Assembly: GCF_001611675.1 (NCBI RefSeq)
Contig: NZ_CP014766.1
Span: forward strand, 4,464,001 to 4,528,000
Reading direction: 5' to 3'
Source of the DNA: Pontibacter akesuensis
GTDB taxonomy: Bacteria; Bacteroidota; Bacteroidia; Cytophagales; Hymenobacteraceae
Length of the DNA stretch: 64,000 bases
Shown here: one piece after another, positions 27,320 through 36,458 of the stretch
Position numbering within the stretch: position 1 is the stretch's first letter
Layout: every line of letters begins with the position of its first letter
Notes under the pieces: model-generated
The model's input: the letters and a program-made list of their open reading frames with translations, nothing else
The model's database searches: none
What the model was told of the DNA's origin: nothing
Translations under genes and position numbers: made by a program

Positions 27320-29624
27320 GCGTTATCTAAGACAAATAGCACAAGCTTCCATCTCCTTGAACTACAGAAAAATAAGTTACCTTGTTCTGCTTGGTGTAGC
27401 CCTGCTCACTGCCTGCAGCATTTACTTTGCCTCCCGCCTGCGCTTCGACTACAACTTCGACAACTTTTTCCCAAAAGGCGACCCGGACCTGGCTTACTAT
27501 TTCAGCTTTCGCGAAAAGTTTGGCAACGACAACGACTACCTGCTGATTGGACTCGAAAACAAAGGCAAAAGCCTGTTCGACAAAGATTTCCTGACAAAAG
27601 TTGACAGCCTGACTTCTTTTCTGCAGCGGCAGCCGAACGTGGAGTCGGTGCTCTCCCCCACCACCGTGGCCAGTCCGGTAATTGAGCAATTCGGCTTTTT
27701 CGAAATCCCGTACCTGCACCCCGAAGAGCCGGAGCGGTACCAGCAGGACTCCCTCAATATTTATTCCTCTAAAGAATTGATCGGCACTCTTTTCTCGGAA
27801 GACGCGAAAGCCGTTTCGCTGTTTGTGCAGACAACGGATGATTTGGGCAAAGGAGCCAGTGACACACTTATAACGGCGCTGCACCAGAAGTTGGAGCAGC
27901 TGCAACTAACTGAGGAGCACGTGGCAGGAAAGGCGCTGGCGCAGTCGGTCTTTGTAGATAAGATGAAGATTGAACTGGCGGTGTTCATGTCGGCCTCCAT
28001 TGTGCTGGTGGTGTTCTTTCTGTGGCTCACCTTCCGGAGTGCCTGGGGCATTCTGGTGCCGCTGGTGGTGGTATTGCTCTCTGTGCTTTGGGCGATGGGC
28101 GTAATGGGCCTTTTCAATAAGCCAATCGACCTGATGACGGTGCTACTCCCAACCATCATGTTTGTGGTGGGCATGTCAGATGTCATACATATTCTCTCGC
28201 GCTACATTACAGAGACTGGTAACGGCATGGAAAAAATTCCGGCCCTGAAACTGACGCTGCGGGAAGTGGGTCTGGCCACATTGCTTACCTCCTTCACCAC
28301 GGCCATCGGCTTTCTCACGCTCCTGACAACGGCCATTACGCCTATTCGCAACTTTGGCCTGTACACCGCCATCTCCATTGGGTTGGCTTTTATACTTGCT
28401 TTCACGGTTCTGCCGGCAATCCTGTTACTCATTAAGCGACCAGCCACCACGCCGGCTCAGAAGGCTTCCTTTGCCTGGCCGGTGCTGCTACGCCGCATGT
28501 TTCGCTGGGTGCTCGTGCATCCCAAAGCCATACTTGCCAGCAGCCTGGTGGTGGTGCTGTTAAGTATAACCGGCATCAGCCAGATAAAATTGGACACTAC
28601 CATGCTCGAAGATCTGGGAGACGATGACCCTATCCTGCGGGATTTCCAGTTCTTTGAGCAAAAGTTCTCGGGTGTTCGTCCCTTCGAAATGCACTTGATG
28701 GCTGCAGAAGGCCATACCATGTACGACCTGGAGGTGCTGCAGGAAGTAGACCAGCTGGAAGATTACCTCTACCAGACGTACGGTCTTAACTTCATCACCT
28801 CCCCCACTACGGTGGTGAAAACGCTGAACCGCGCACAGAATGGCGGTTTACAGGAAAGCTATACTTTACCAGAGTCGGAGCGGGAAATGCAGCGCATCAA
28901 ACAGCGGCTGCAGGCATTTAAAAACCGCAGTGAGCTCCGCAGCTTTGTGACGGCCGATGCCACCGAAGGAAGGTTAAGCGGCAAAATGAACGACATTGGC
29001 AGTGCCAGTGCAGCTGAATTGAACGACTCCCTTATGCAGTTCATCGCGCAGCAAATTAACCCCAACCTGCTCCAAACCCGCCTGACAGGAAGCTCCCTGC
29101 TGCTGGACAAGAACAACACCTACGTTACCTCCAACATGATGCAGGGCCTGCTGATAGCCTTTGCCGTAATCGCGGTCATTGTCGGATTGATTTTCCGCTC
29201 CTTTAGAATGGTGGTCATCTCACTGATTCCGAACATCATTCCGCTCCTGATGATCGGTGGCCTAATGGGTGTGATGGGCGTAAAGCTCACCGTTTCCATC
29301 TCCATTATTTTCACCATTGCCTTCGGTATAGCCGTGGACGACACCATCCACTTTTTAAGCAAATTAAAACTGGAACTGATGGCAGGAAAGTCGCTGCCCT
29401 ACGCCATGAAGCGCACCTTTATTTCGGCAGGCAAAGCCATTATCATCACCTCCTGCATCCTGGTGGCCGGCTTCCTGACGCTGGTGCTCTCCACGTTTGA
29501 TGCGACCTTTTATGTAGGCCTTTTTGTCAGCCTCACGCTGGTGTTTGCCGTGGTGGCCGACCTTTTCCTGCTGCCCGTGCTGGTGCTCCTCTTTTACAAG
29601 CCAAACAAAAATAAATTGGCCTAA
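27306..29624 (+). CDS. RND-superfamily (MMPL-type) exporter
   Basis: A 772-residue membrane protein. One membrane segment near residue 28 is followed by a large periplasmic loop, then five segments (about residues 225-375), one at 400, a second loop and five more (about 620-765). This duplicated pattern is that of the MMPL/HpnN-like RND family, which moves lipids or hydrophobic molecules by proton motive force. VVGMSDVIHILSRYI and IAFGIAVDDTIHFLSKL are the paired conserved TM segments. No ATG exists at the N-terminus; TTG 27306 or TTG 27357 must be used. The following gene starts 53 bp downstream. Confidence 0.88.
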   Translation: MRLNERYLRQIAQASISLNYRKISYLVLLGVALLTACSIYFASRLRFDYNFDNFFPKGDPDLAYYFSFREKFGNDNDYLLIGLENKGKSLFDKDFLTKVDSLTSFLQRQPNVESVLSPTTVASPVIEQFGFFEIPYLHPEEPERYQQDSLNIYSSKELIGTLFSEDAKAVSLFVQTTDDLGKGASDTLITALHQKLEQLQLTEEHVAGKALAQSVFVDKMKIELAVFMSASIVLVVFFLWLTFRSAWGILVPLVVVLLSVLWAMGVMGLFNKPIDLMTVLLPTIMFVVGMSDVIHILSRYITETGNGMEKIPALKLTLREVGLATLLTSFTTAIGFLTLLTTAITPIRNFGLYTAISIGLAFILAFTVLPAILLLIKRPATTPAQKASFAWPVLLRRMFRWVLVHPKAILASSLVVVLLSITGISQIKLDTTMLEDLGDDDPILRDFQFFEQKFSGVRPFEMHLMAAEGHTMYDLEVLQEVDQLEDYLYQTYGLNFITSPTTVVKTLNRAQNGGLQESYTLPESEREMQRIKQRLQAFKNRSELRSFVTADATEGRLSGKMNDIGSASAAELNDSLMQFIAQQINPNLLQTRLTGSSLLLDKNNTYVTSNMMQGLLIAFAVIAVIVGLIFRSFRMVVISLIPNIIPLLMIGGLMGVMGVKLTVSISIIFTIAFGIAVDDTIHFLSKLKLELMAGKSLPYAMKRTFISAGKAIIITSCILVAGFLTLVLSTFDATFYVGLFVSLTLVFAVVADLFLLPVLVLLFYKPNKNKLA

Positions 29625-29677
29625 TACAGGAAGGATAACCATATTTGCATGTAAATTGAGAAAAAGGACGGAGAGCA

Positions 29678-30250
29678 ATGAAGAAGAAACTGTTGGCATT
29701 GGCTATACTTTGCCTGTCGCTGGTACAGGTGCAGGCGCAGGAAGATGACAAGTTATCGCGGCTGATGAGTGACCGGGAGCAGCTGATATTGGAATACCAG
29801 TACTATAACCAGCAGAACAGCAGTTTCTGGGGCACTCAGTCCAAAAAAGACCTGATCAGTGTCATCGAAACGCTGAAGAAGATCATCAATAAGGATTCTG
29901 AGCTGATTGGCGCAGTGAAAGAGGCCAGTATTCGTAAAATAGCCCAAAGTACGGTGCAAAGCCAGCGCGAGGGAAAGCTCACCCTCGAGGACCAGCGCAA
30001 TTTCGAGCGGCAGATCAGCAGCCTGAAGAGTGAGGTGAAAATCATGGAGGTGGCCATGAAAAAGCGCGAAAAAACCCTTGCCGACCTACAAAACCAACTC
30101 GAGTCGGGAGAAGAACTGCGTTACGGAAAAGACAAAGTGATTACGGTACTGGCGGTGGCAGCCTTTATCCTGCTGCTCTACGCAATTTTTCTGCAGGTGC
30201 GCGTCAACAGCCTCAAGGCAAAGACAGTTCGCCGTAAAAAGAAAGTATAA
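29678..30250 (+). CDS. Exported coiled-coil protein with C-terminal membrane anchor
   Basis: 190 residues: a signal peptide (MKKKLLALAILCLSLVQVQAQ), a helical region with coiled coil around residues 85-145 rich in Glu, Lys and Gln, then one transmembrane segment (about 155-175) and a very basic end (KAKTVRRKKKV). I do not recognise the family. It follows the RND exporter closely and could be a partner or spacer protein of it, but that is inferred from position only. Confidence 0.68.
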   Translation: MKKKLLALAILCLSLVQVQAQEDDKLSRLMSDREQLILEYQYYNQQNSSFWGTQSKKDLISVIETLKKIINKDSELIGAVKEASIRKIAQSTVQSQREGKLTLEDQRNFERQISSLKSEVKIMEVAMKKREKTLADLQNQLESGEELRYGKDKVITVLAVAAFILLLYAIFLQVRVNSLKAKTVRRKKKV

Positions 30251-30367
30251 AATCAGCAAGTATGGATTTTCTGCCGTATATCTTTTGTTATACTAGCTGC
30301 AACAGATTAAGAAATAAATAAATAAGCAAGTTAAGCTAACTTTATACTTGCACTTCCATAAAAGCAC

Positions 30368-30398
30368 AAAGGCTGGGGCATATCGACCAGCCTTTTTT
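30368..30398 (+). terminator. Terminator-like hairpin just before the helicase start
   Basis: AAAGGCTGG (30368-30376) pairs with CCAGCCTTT (30387-30395) and is followed by TTT. It ends 10 nt before the ATG at 30409, where a ribosome would bind. Confidence 0.7.
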
Positions 30399-30408
30399 AT
30401 TGACATTC

Positions 30409-32349
30409 ATGAGCGAGATACTATACGAACTGAAGCAGGTACAGGAACTGCTTAAAATTGAACAGGAGGAAGACCGCCAGCAGTACAAAATCAAGAGCCT
30501 GAAGAGCACCATTACTGAGCGCAAGGCCATGGGCTTTTGCTGGTACCCTGTGGTCATATCAAAAGAGGAGCTTGGCTTTGGCAATAAAGTAGTGCTAGAG
30601 CTTGAGCGCACAAAAGACCGCGATCACCTGCACCTGTTTCAGGTAGGTAAAACGGCAGCTTTGTTCAGCAACGGCGGAGAGCGGCAGAACCTGAACGGGG
30701 TCATTGTGGGCCTCAAACGCAACAAAGTGCTGCTGGCCACAAACAAGGAAGACCTGCCGGATTGGATTGACGATGGCCGCCTTGGTATTGATCTCACCTT
30801 TGATGAGATGAGCTACCGGGAGATGGAGATTGCCATGAAAAAGGTGATGGAAGCCTATAAAACGCGTCTGGCAGAGCTGCGTGACATCCTGCTGGGTGAT
30901 ATGCCTGCTCGTTTCACTGACGTCACCATGGATGAAATTCCGTCGCTGAACCCCTCGCAAAACGAGGCGGTGCGCAAGATTGTGCAGGCAAAGGATGTAG
31001 CCATTATTCACGGACCTCCGGGAACGGGCAAAACCACTACGCTGGTGCAGGCCATTCTTAAATCTTTGGAAACACAGACGCGCCTGCTCGTAACGGCTCC
31101 CTCCAACACAGCAGTGGATTTGCTGACCGAGAAGTTGGCTAATGAGGGCGTGAATGTGATACGGATCGGCAATCCCTCCCGCGTGTCAGACGTGCTGCTG
31201 GAGCATACGCTGGATGCGCAGGTAATGGCGCACCGCTCCTATAAGAACCTGAAGGAGTTTCGCCGCACGGCCGAGGAATACCGCCGCATGGCCTTTCAGT
31301 TTAAGCGAAAGTTTGGGCACGAGGAGCGGGCGCAGCGGCAGCTCTACAAAATGGAAAGCAAACGCCTGCTCGAGGAGGCTGACCGGGTGGAGGAATACAT
31401 TACCGAGGACCTGCTGAACCATGTGCAGGTGATCACGTGCACGTTGGTGGGTGCAGCCAACAGAACCATCCGTCACCTGGAATACGATACGGTATTTATA
31501 GACGAGGCGGCACAGGCCCTGGAGCCTGGCTGCTGGATACCGATTTCAAGGGCAAAGCGTGTGGTGCTGGCCGGCGACCACTGCCAGCTTCCGCCAACGG
31601 TCAAGTCGTTTGAAGCGGAAAAGGGGGGCCTCGGAAAAACGCTTTTTGAGAAGTGCATCGAACGGCAGCCGGATGTAGCCGTGATGCTGAAGACGCAGTA
31701 CCGCATGCACCACCAGATCATGCAGTTCTCGAACCAGCAGTTTTACAACGGCGAGTTAACAGCCCATGAGAGCGTGCACAGCAGCGACCTGCACTCCTAT
31801 GATCCGCATTTTGCACCGGGCCTTGCCGTGGAATTTATCGACACCGCCGGCTGCGGCTACAACGAGGTGGAAACGCCCGAGAGCAGCAGTTCGGCCAATC
31901 CCGACGAGGCAAACCTGCTCCTCAACCACCTGGCGCACCTGCTGAAGGATTACAACCCGGATGAGGAAACGGAGCCGTTGCGCATTGGCGTGATAGCCCC
32001 TTACCGGGCGCAGATAAACTACCTCGAGGACCGCGTGGAGCACATGCCGCAGTTGCATGATCTTCGGATAAAGCGCCAGTTGTCTGTGGGCACGGTGGAC
32101 AGTTTCCAGGGCCAGGAGCGCGATATCATCTACATCAGCATGACGCGCAGCAACGAACAGGGCGAGATTGGCTTCCTGGCCGACATCCGCCGTATGAATG
32201 TGGCCATGACGCGTGCGAAGAAAAAAATGGTGGTTGTAGGCGATAGTGCCACATTAAGTAACAATTCCTTCTACGCTTCCTTCCTGGAATACGTAGAGCA
32301 AATAAATGCCTACCGCAGCGCCTGGGAACTGCAGGACCTGATGGTGTAG
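30409..32349 (+). CDS. Superfamily 1 helicase, UPF1/IGHMBP2-like
   Basis: 646 residues from ATG 30409. An N-terminal beta-barrel-like region (about residues 1-180) is followed by the SF1 core: Walker A GPPGTGKTT at 202-210, motif II with DEAAQA near 367, GDHCQLPPTV near 390, YRMH near 430, and the late motifs SVGTVDSFQGQERD and VAMTRAKKKMVVVGD. This is the SF1B UPF1-like group, 5'-3' RNA/DNA helicases; the bacterial members are poorly studied. The start is separated by only 10 nt from the terminator-like hairpin. The region from the terminator at 30368 to the stop shows no AAGTAT motif. Confidence 0.9.
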   Translation: MSEILYELKQVQELLKIEQEEDRQQYKIKSLKSTITERKAMGFCWYPVVISKEELGFGNKVVLELERTKDRDHLHLFQVGKTAALFSNGGERQNLNGVIVGLKRNKVLLATNKEDLPDWIDDGRLGIDLTFDEMSYREMEIAMKKVMEAYKTRLAELRDILLGDMPARFTDVTMDEIPSLNPSQNEAVRKIVQAKDVAIIHGPPGTGKTTTLVQAILKSLETQTRLLVTAPSNTAVDLLTEKLANEGVNVIRIGNPSRVSDVLLEHTLDAQVMAHRSYKNLKEFRRTAEEYRRMAFQFKRKFGHEERAQRQLYKMESKRLLEEADRVEEYITEDLLNHVQVITCTLVGAANRTIRHLEYDTVFIDEAAQALEPGCWIPISRAKRVVLAGDHCQLPPTVKSFEAEKGGLGKTLFEKCIERQPDVAVMLKTQYRMHHQIMQFSNQQFYNGELTAHESVHSSDLHSYDPHFAPGLAVEFIDTAGCGYNEVETPESSSSANPDEANLLLNHLAHLLKDYNPDEETEPLRIGVIAPYRAQINYLEDRVEHMPQLHDLRIKRQLSVGTVDSFQGQERDIIYISMTRSNEQGEIGFLADIRRMNVAMTRAKKKMVVVGDSATLSNNSFYASFLEYVEQINAYRSAWELQDLMV

Positions 32350-32428
32350 GACTAGAAAAGTTGTACAACGGTTAGAGGTCTGGATATAAATTCCTAACTT
32401 TCTAATCTCGCTAACAAAAGAACACGAA

Positions 32429-32941
32429 ATGAAAATTGAAAAAAACAAAGTAGTAGCACTTACTTACGAGCTAAGCATAGCCGGCGAAAACGGCCAGAAC
32501 AACCTGGTAGAAACTGCCGACACAGCCAACCCAATGACGTTCATCTATGGAATGAGCGGCCTGCCGGAGCAGTTTGAGGAGCAGCTGGATGGATTGGAGC
32601 CGGGCAGCACGTTTGACTTTAAACTGGAAGCCGAAGAAGGCTACGGCGATTTGGATGAGAACGCATTGGTGGACCTGCCAAAGCAGGCGTTTGAAGTGGA
32701 AGGCGCCATCCCGCAGGACATGCTGGAGATAGGAAACTTTATTCCAATGACAGACAGCGAGGGCAACCAACTGCAGGGCCGCGTGGTGGAAGTTACGGAT
32801 GATACCGTGAAGATGGACTTCAACCACCCGCTTGCCGGCAAAGATTTATACTTCAAAGGCAAAGTGGAAAGCGTACGGGATGCTACTCAGGAAGAGATCG
32901 CCCACGGCCACGTGCACGGCGAAGGCGGCCATCACCATTAA
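32429..32941 (+). CDS. SlyD-like FKBP peptidyl-prolyl isomerase
   Basis: 170 residues. The N-terminal FKBP strand region, the inserted flap domain (IF, about residues 70-125) and the return FKBP segment match SlyD. MTFIYGMSGLPEQFEEQLDGLEPGSTFDF corresponds to the conserved FKBP core. The C-terminus is short and His-rich (HGHVHGEGGHHH), fit for binding nickel or other metals as in E. coli SlyD. The protein has no signal peptide, so it is a cytoplasmic folding helper. TAACTTTC, one mismatch from the -7 consensus, lies upstream. Confidence 0.92.
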   Translation: MKIEKNKVVALTYELSIAGENGQNNLVETADTANPMTFIYGMSGLPEQFEEQLDGLEPGSTFDFKLEAEEGYGDLDENALVDLPKQAFEVEGAIPQDMLEIGNFIPMTDSEGNQLQGRVVEVTDDTVKMDFNHPLAGKDLYFKGKVESVRDATQEEIAHGHVHGEGGHHH

Positions 32942-32964
32942 GACCACACTTCATATGGATACAT

Positions 32965-32994
32965 AAAAGAGCAGCCTTCACAGGCTGCTCTTTT
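32965..32994 (+). terminator. Intrinsic terminator after the FKBP gene
   Basis: AAAAGAGCAGCCT (32965-32977) pairs perfectly with 32982-32994 around a TCAC loop, and the 3' arm ends in TTTT. Confidence 0.88.
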
Positions 32995-33052
32995 GATTTA
33001 GTGATGTTTAGTGGTTGTGAAGGAAATGCCTGTGAAAAGATCACTATTGCAA

Positions 33053-33090
33053 ACCCACCCCAGCCCCTCCGAGGAGGGGCTGGGGTGGGT
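33053..33090. repeat. GC-rich REP-like perfect palindrome
   Basis: ACCCACCCCAGCCCCTCC (33053-33070), centre GA, then the exact complement (33073-33090): an 18-bp stem with a 2-nt centre. It sits in the intergenic space between two convergent genes, after an ordinary terminator. Its strong purine/pyrimidine strand bias and GC content differ from the surroundings. Elements of this CCCACCCC...CCTCC look are scattered in some Bacteroidota genomes; only one copy is in this window. Confidence 0.75.
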
Positions 33091-33116
33091 AATCCACTGC
33101 TGAGAATTAATGCATA

Positions 33117-34235
33117 CTAAATCATCACCTTTTTGCCGGTTCTCGCGGCCTCATAAATGGCCATAAGTACACGCACGTCCCGCAGTCCCATTTCGCCGGG
33201 CACACTTGTCTGTTTGTTCTCAAGAATACAGTTGGCAAAGGCATCCATCTGCCGGGCCTGCTGGTTCACGTTGGGCAGGTTCATGGGGCCTTCGCTGGTT
33301 TTGCCCTGTATGCCCGAGTAACTGAATGCTGGATTAAGCTCCCAGGAACCTTTCGTGGCTCTGCCAAAGAGGCGGTTGCCGCGCCCATTGTAGCTGGTGC
33401 TGCAGTTTGCCACTGCGCCCCCCGGAAACTCCATCTGCCAGGTAATTGTCTCCTCTACTTCATCAAAAAAGGTTGGCTTTGTTACCTTCCCAAACTGAGC
33501 GGTAACAGCTGCAGGCGTTTGCCCTACGGTGTAGGTGGCTCCCTGCACGCAGTAGATTCCAAGGTCCATGAGTGGGCCACCGCCAGCCAACTCTTTATCG
33601 AGCCGCCACTGGTCAGGGTCATCCGTTACGAAGCTGAAATTAGCCTCTATATTTTTAACCGGCCCGTAAACCTGCTGCTGCCCGAGTTCCATTACCCGCT
33701 GGTGGTGCGGCTCAAAGTGCAGGCGGTAACCGATAGAGAGCTTCACGTTGTTCTTGTTGCAAGCATCAATCATACGCTGGCAATCTTCTACGGAGGTAGC
33801 CATTGGCTTTTCGCAGATCACGTGCTTCTTTGCCTGGGCTGCCCGTATGGTATACTCGGCATGCAGGGCGTTAGGCAGCACCACGTAAACAATATCTATA
33901 TCCTTGTTTGAGGCAATTTGGTCGAAGTTATCATAGTTATAGACGTTCTTATCCGGGATGTTATACTTCTGCTTCCATTCCGTGACTTTGGATGGCGTGC
34001 CGGTAACAATTCCTGCCAGGTAGCAGTAATCAGTTTCCTGCAGGGCTGGCGCCAGTTGCCCGGTACTGTAGTTGCCCAGGCCAACCAGGGCAATGCCAAG
34101 TTTCTTACGTTGTGGGGAGGTTCCAAATTGGCCAAATGCAAGGGGAGCACCTAAGGCCGCAGTGCCCATAGCCAGGGAAAAAGTCTTCAGAAATCTTCTG
34201 CGGTTGTTTCGGAAAAGGAATTCGCTTGTCGTCAT
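33117..34235 (-). CDS. Tat-exported Gfo/Idh/MocA-family oxidoreductase
   Basis: 372 residues from the ATG at 34235. A twin-arginine signal NNRRRFLKTF starts near residue 10 and is followed by a hydrophobic stretch. The mature part has a Rossmann fold (LGIALVGLGNYSTGQLAPAL), then HVICEKPMATSVEDCQRMIDAC, the EKP motif being diagnostic for the Gfo/Idh/MocA family. It is like periplasmic glucose-fructose oxidoreductase and related sugar dehydrogenases with tightly bound NADP. The Tat signal agrees with export of a folded, cofactor-loaded enzyme. The substrate is unknown. Confidence 0.9.
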   Translation of the reverse strand: MTTSEFLFRNNRRRFLKTFSLAMGTAALGAPLAFGQFGTSPQRKKLGIALVGLGNYSTGQLAPALQETDYCYLAGIVTGTPSKVTEWKQKYNIPDKNVYNYDNFDQIASNKDIDIVYVVLPNALHAEYTIRAAQAKKHVICEKPMATSVEDCQRMIDACNKNNVKLSIGYRLHFEPHHQRVMELGQQQVYGPVKNIEANFSFVTDDPDQWRLDKELAGGGPLMDLGIYCVQGATYTVGQTPAAVTAQFGKVTKPTFFDEVEETITWQMEFPGGAVANCSTSYNGRGNRLFGRATKGSWELNPAFSYSGIQGKTSEGPMNLPNVNQQARQMDAFANCILENKQTSVPGEMGLRDVRVLMAIYEAARTGKKVMI

Positions 34236-34308
34236 AGGTCCGTTGTTAAGAATCAATCCATGAAGTATAAGGGGTGCAAGTCAAAAGGTTCTGAAAAACG
34301 GCTGGAAT

Positions 34309-34893
34309 TTACAGCTGCTCCCTTACTTCAGCCACATACTGTTCCAACTCCGGAAAAAAAGCCCTGAAGTCTGCTAAATAAAAATCATAATTCACCTGCA
34401 GTTCGGCTACTGCCGTTTCCATGCCTGAGGCAAAGGTGGTGCGGCGGCTCATGCCTTCCAGCGCCTGCCCGATGCCCTGCACCTGGGCATAAGACTCCAG
34501 CCAGTTTTGCCGCTGCATGTAGGGGAACAGGTACTGCATGCGCGGCGGCAACAACGCGAAGTGCTTTTGAATGATATGATAAGCCTGCGCGACAAAATCT
34601 GTCAGGGAAACACTGGCATAGGCATTGAAGTGGCGGGCAAGAAAATGGTCGTAGTACATGTCGGCTACCACGGGGGCGTATTTTTTATACTTTGGCCGGA
34701 GGCGGATCTTGGTTTGTGTTACTACAGGGTGCGTGTCGGTGTAGGTGTCGATCAGGCGGTGCAGCCGGATGCCTTTGGCAATGCCCTCCGGGTAATTTTC
34801 AACTTGTTTTCCCTTCACAGCATCAGCCATGAAATTGCCCAGCAGTAGCTGCTCGTCGGTTCCGGAAAGGTATATGTGCGCGAGGTAATTCAA
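34309..34893 (-). CDS. acpH: Acyl carrier protein phosphodiesterase (AcpH-like)
   Basis: 194 residues. MNYLAHIYLSG, LLGNFMADAVKG and GIRLHRLIDTYTDTHPVV are the AcpH signature; the Asp and His residues lie in an HD-like metal site. AcpH removes the 4'-phosphopantetheine group from holo-ACP. The C-terminal tail LPELEQYVAEVREQL is typical. It is upstream of, and on the same strand as, the Tat oxidoreductase gene, with 73 bp between and no obvious functional link. Confidence 0.9.
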   Translation of the reverse strand: MNYLAHIYLSGTDEQLLLGNFMADAVKGKQVENYPEGIAKGIRLHRLIDTYTDTHPVVTQTKIRLRPKYKKYAPVVADMYYDHFLARHFNAYASVSLTDFVAQAYHIIQKHFALLPPRMQYLFPYMQRQNWLESYAQVQGIGQALEGMSRRTTFASGMETAVAELQVNYDFYLADFRAFFPELEQYVAEVREQL

Positions 34894-35023
34894 ATCAAAA
34901 CGGGTAAGGTAAGAAGTATAAACAGGCTGCCGTGCTGTTTGTTTTTGGTTTTTTTGACGCTTTCCTAAGTATAAACCCTAGGCCTTGGTGCCGCGTACTC
35001 AAACAGAAAAAGAACATAAAATT

Positions 35024-35524
35024 ATGAACAACGACCATAATACGCAGGAAAACCTAAAAAACCTGCTGGATAAAATTAAAGACGTAAAAATTGCCATGAT
35101 GACCACCGCGGAAGCAGATGGCAGCCTGCGCAGCCGCCCGATGAAGACGCAGCAGAGTAAGCCGGACGGAAACCTGTGGTTTTTTACGGGCTATGAATCA
35201 GGCAAGACACATGAAATAGAGAATGACTTCCACGTGAACCTTAGCTATGCGGAGCCCAGCGATAACCTGTACGTGTCTGTAACCGGTAGAGCGAGGGTGT
35301 TGCGCGACCAGGAAAAGATAAATGAGCTCTGGACAGCAGATATGAAGGCCTGGTTTCCGGATGGCAAGGAAGACAGTAACATCGGCCTCATCAAAGTAAC
35401 AATCGACAAAGCCGAGTATTGGGACACTCCTAACAATACATTGGTAACCCTGTACGGCATGGCCAAGGCAGCTGTTACCGGAGAGCCAGCCAAAGGCGGT
35501 GAAAACAAAAAGATAAACCTGTAG
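35024..35524 (+). CDS. PNPOx-fold general stress protein 26-like flavoprotein
   Basis: 166 residues from ATG 35024. The fold is the split barrel of pyridoxamine-phosphate oxidase (KIAMMTTAEADGSLRSRPMKTQ, NLWFFTGYESGKTHEI), but the PdxH C-terminal motif is missing. Such proteins (general stress protein 26 type) bind FMN or F420-like cofactors; the reaction is unknown. A true pdxH is present at 5.5 kb, so this is a paralogue with a different role. A terminator follows. Confidence 0.82.
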   Translation: MNNDHNTQENLKNLLDKIKDVKIAMMTTAEADGSLRSRPMKTQQSKPDGNLWFFTGYESGKTHEIENDFHVNLSYAEPSDNLYVSVTGRARVLRDQEKINELWTADMKAWFPDGKEDSNIGLIKVTIDKAEYWDTPNNTLVTLYGMAKAAVTGEPAKGGENKKINL

Positions 35525-35557
35525 GCAAGCTTCAGGCAATGTAAAATGACACCACGG

Positions 35558-35599
35558 CACCTGCTGAACATTTCTGTTTGGCAGGTGTTTTTTATTTTT
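35558..35599 (+). terminator. Intrinsic terminator after the PNPOx-fold gene
   Basis: CACCTGC (35558-35564) pairs with GCAGGTG (35581-35587), followed by TTTTTTATTTTT. The loop is long (16 nt). Confidence 0.65.
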
Positions 35600-35726
35600 G
35601 AACAGAAGTATACGTATTTTTTTCGCTCTTTCTGTACATCGAATCAAGTATAAAAGAGCTTATTTAGCCTTTTCACAAGTATAGCCGGACCAGCTGTTTA
35701 ATATCACCCTAAACGTACTCCACCCT

Positions 35727-36455
35727 GTGGCTCACACCTCACCCCGCCTTACCACCCTTACCCTATTCGGCATCCGCAGCGGAAGCATGCGCTGGGGGCT
35801 GGCACAAATGGGCACTTCCGGTCCGCACCTTAAGAAAGTGCCGGGGCTGTTGTTTTACAAATTGCTGGGTAGCGGGCATGGCAGGGGGTTCAGCCTGAAG
35901 CCAAATTTCTGGCGCTACGGCCTGATGTGCACCTGGGAGAGCGAGGAAGCCGCTGATGCTTTTCTGCAGCAATCAGGATTAATTGAAGAATACCAAATGC
36001 ACACGGAGGAGATTTGGACGGTAAAATTACTACCGTACCAGCAACACGGCCTCTGGGACAAGCAAGCCCCTTTTGCCCCTGCCCTGCCGGAAAAATACAG
36101 CAGCGGCCCGATTGCCGTGCTGACGCGGGCAAGTATAAACTGGCTGGCGCTGCCGAGCTTCTGGCGCTTTGTGCCTAAAACAAGTGCAGGCCTGGAAACG
36201 GCAGAAGGTTTGATTTGCTCTATCGGATTGGGTGAACTGCCGCTGGTGCGGCAGGCAACCTTTAGCGTGTGGGAATCGGGGGAGGCAATGAAACAGTACG
36301 CCTATCGGCACCCGCTGCACCAGGAAGTGATGCGGCGGACACGGGCCGAAAAGTGGTATGCAGAAGAACTGTTTGCCCGCTTCAAACCCATCAGCAGTCA
36401 GGGCACCTGGAATGGTGTTGATCCGCTGCAGGAGGTGCTGGCACAGCAGCTTTGA
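35727..36455 (+). CDS. CrtA-like carotenoid (spheroidene) monooxygenase family protein
   Basis: 242 residues from GTG 35727; no ATG is suitable. LTLFGIRSGSMRWGLAQMG, GFSLKPNFWRYGLMCTWESEEAADAF and PLVRQATFSVWESGEAMKQYAYR correspond to the conserved blocks of CrtA. CrtA of purple bacteria adds keto groups to acyclic carotenoids. Many pigmented Bacteroidota carry a homologue, and a role in their ketocarotenoids is plausible but unproven. No other carotenoid gene lies in the window. The promoter region is dense in AAGTATA motifs (35606, 35646, 35677). Confidence 0.8.
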   Translation: MAHTSPRLTTLTLFGIRSGSMRWGLAQMGTSGPHLKKVPGLLFYKLLGSGHGRGFSLKPNFWRYGLMCTWESEEAADAFLQQSGLIEEYQMHTEEIWTVKLLPYQQHGLWDKQAPFAPALPEKYSSGPIAVLTRASINWLALPSFWRFVPKTSAGLETAEGLICSIGLGELPLVRQATFSVWESGEAMKQYAYRHPLHQEVMRRTRAEKWYAEELFARFKPISSQGTWNGVDPLQEVLAQQL

Positions 36456-36458
36456 TCT

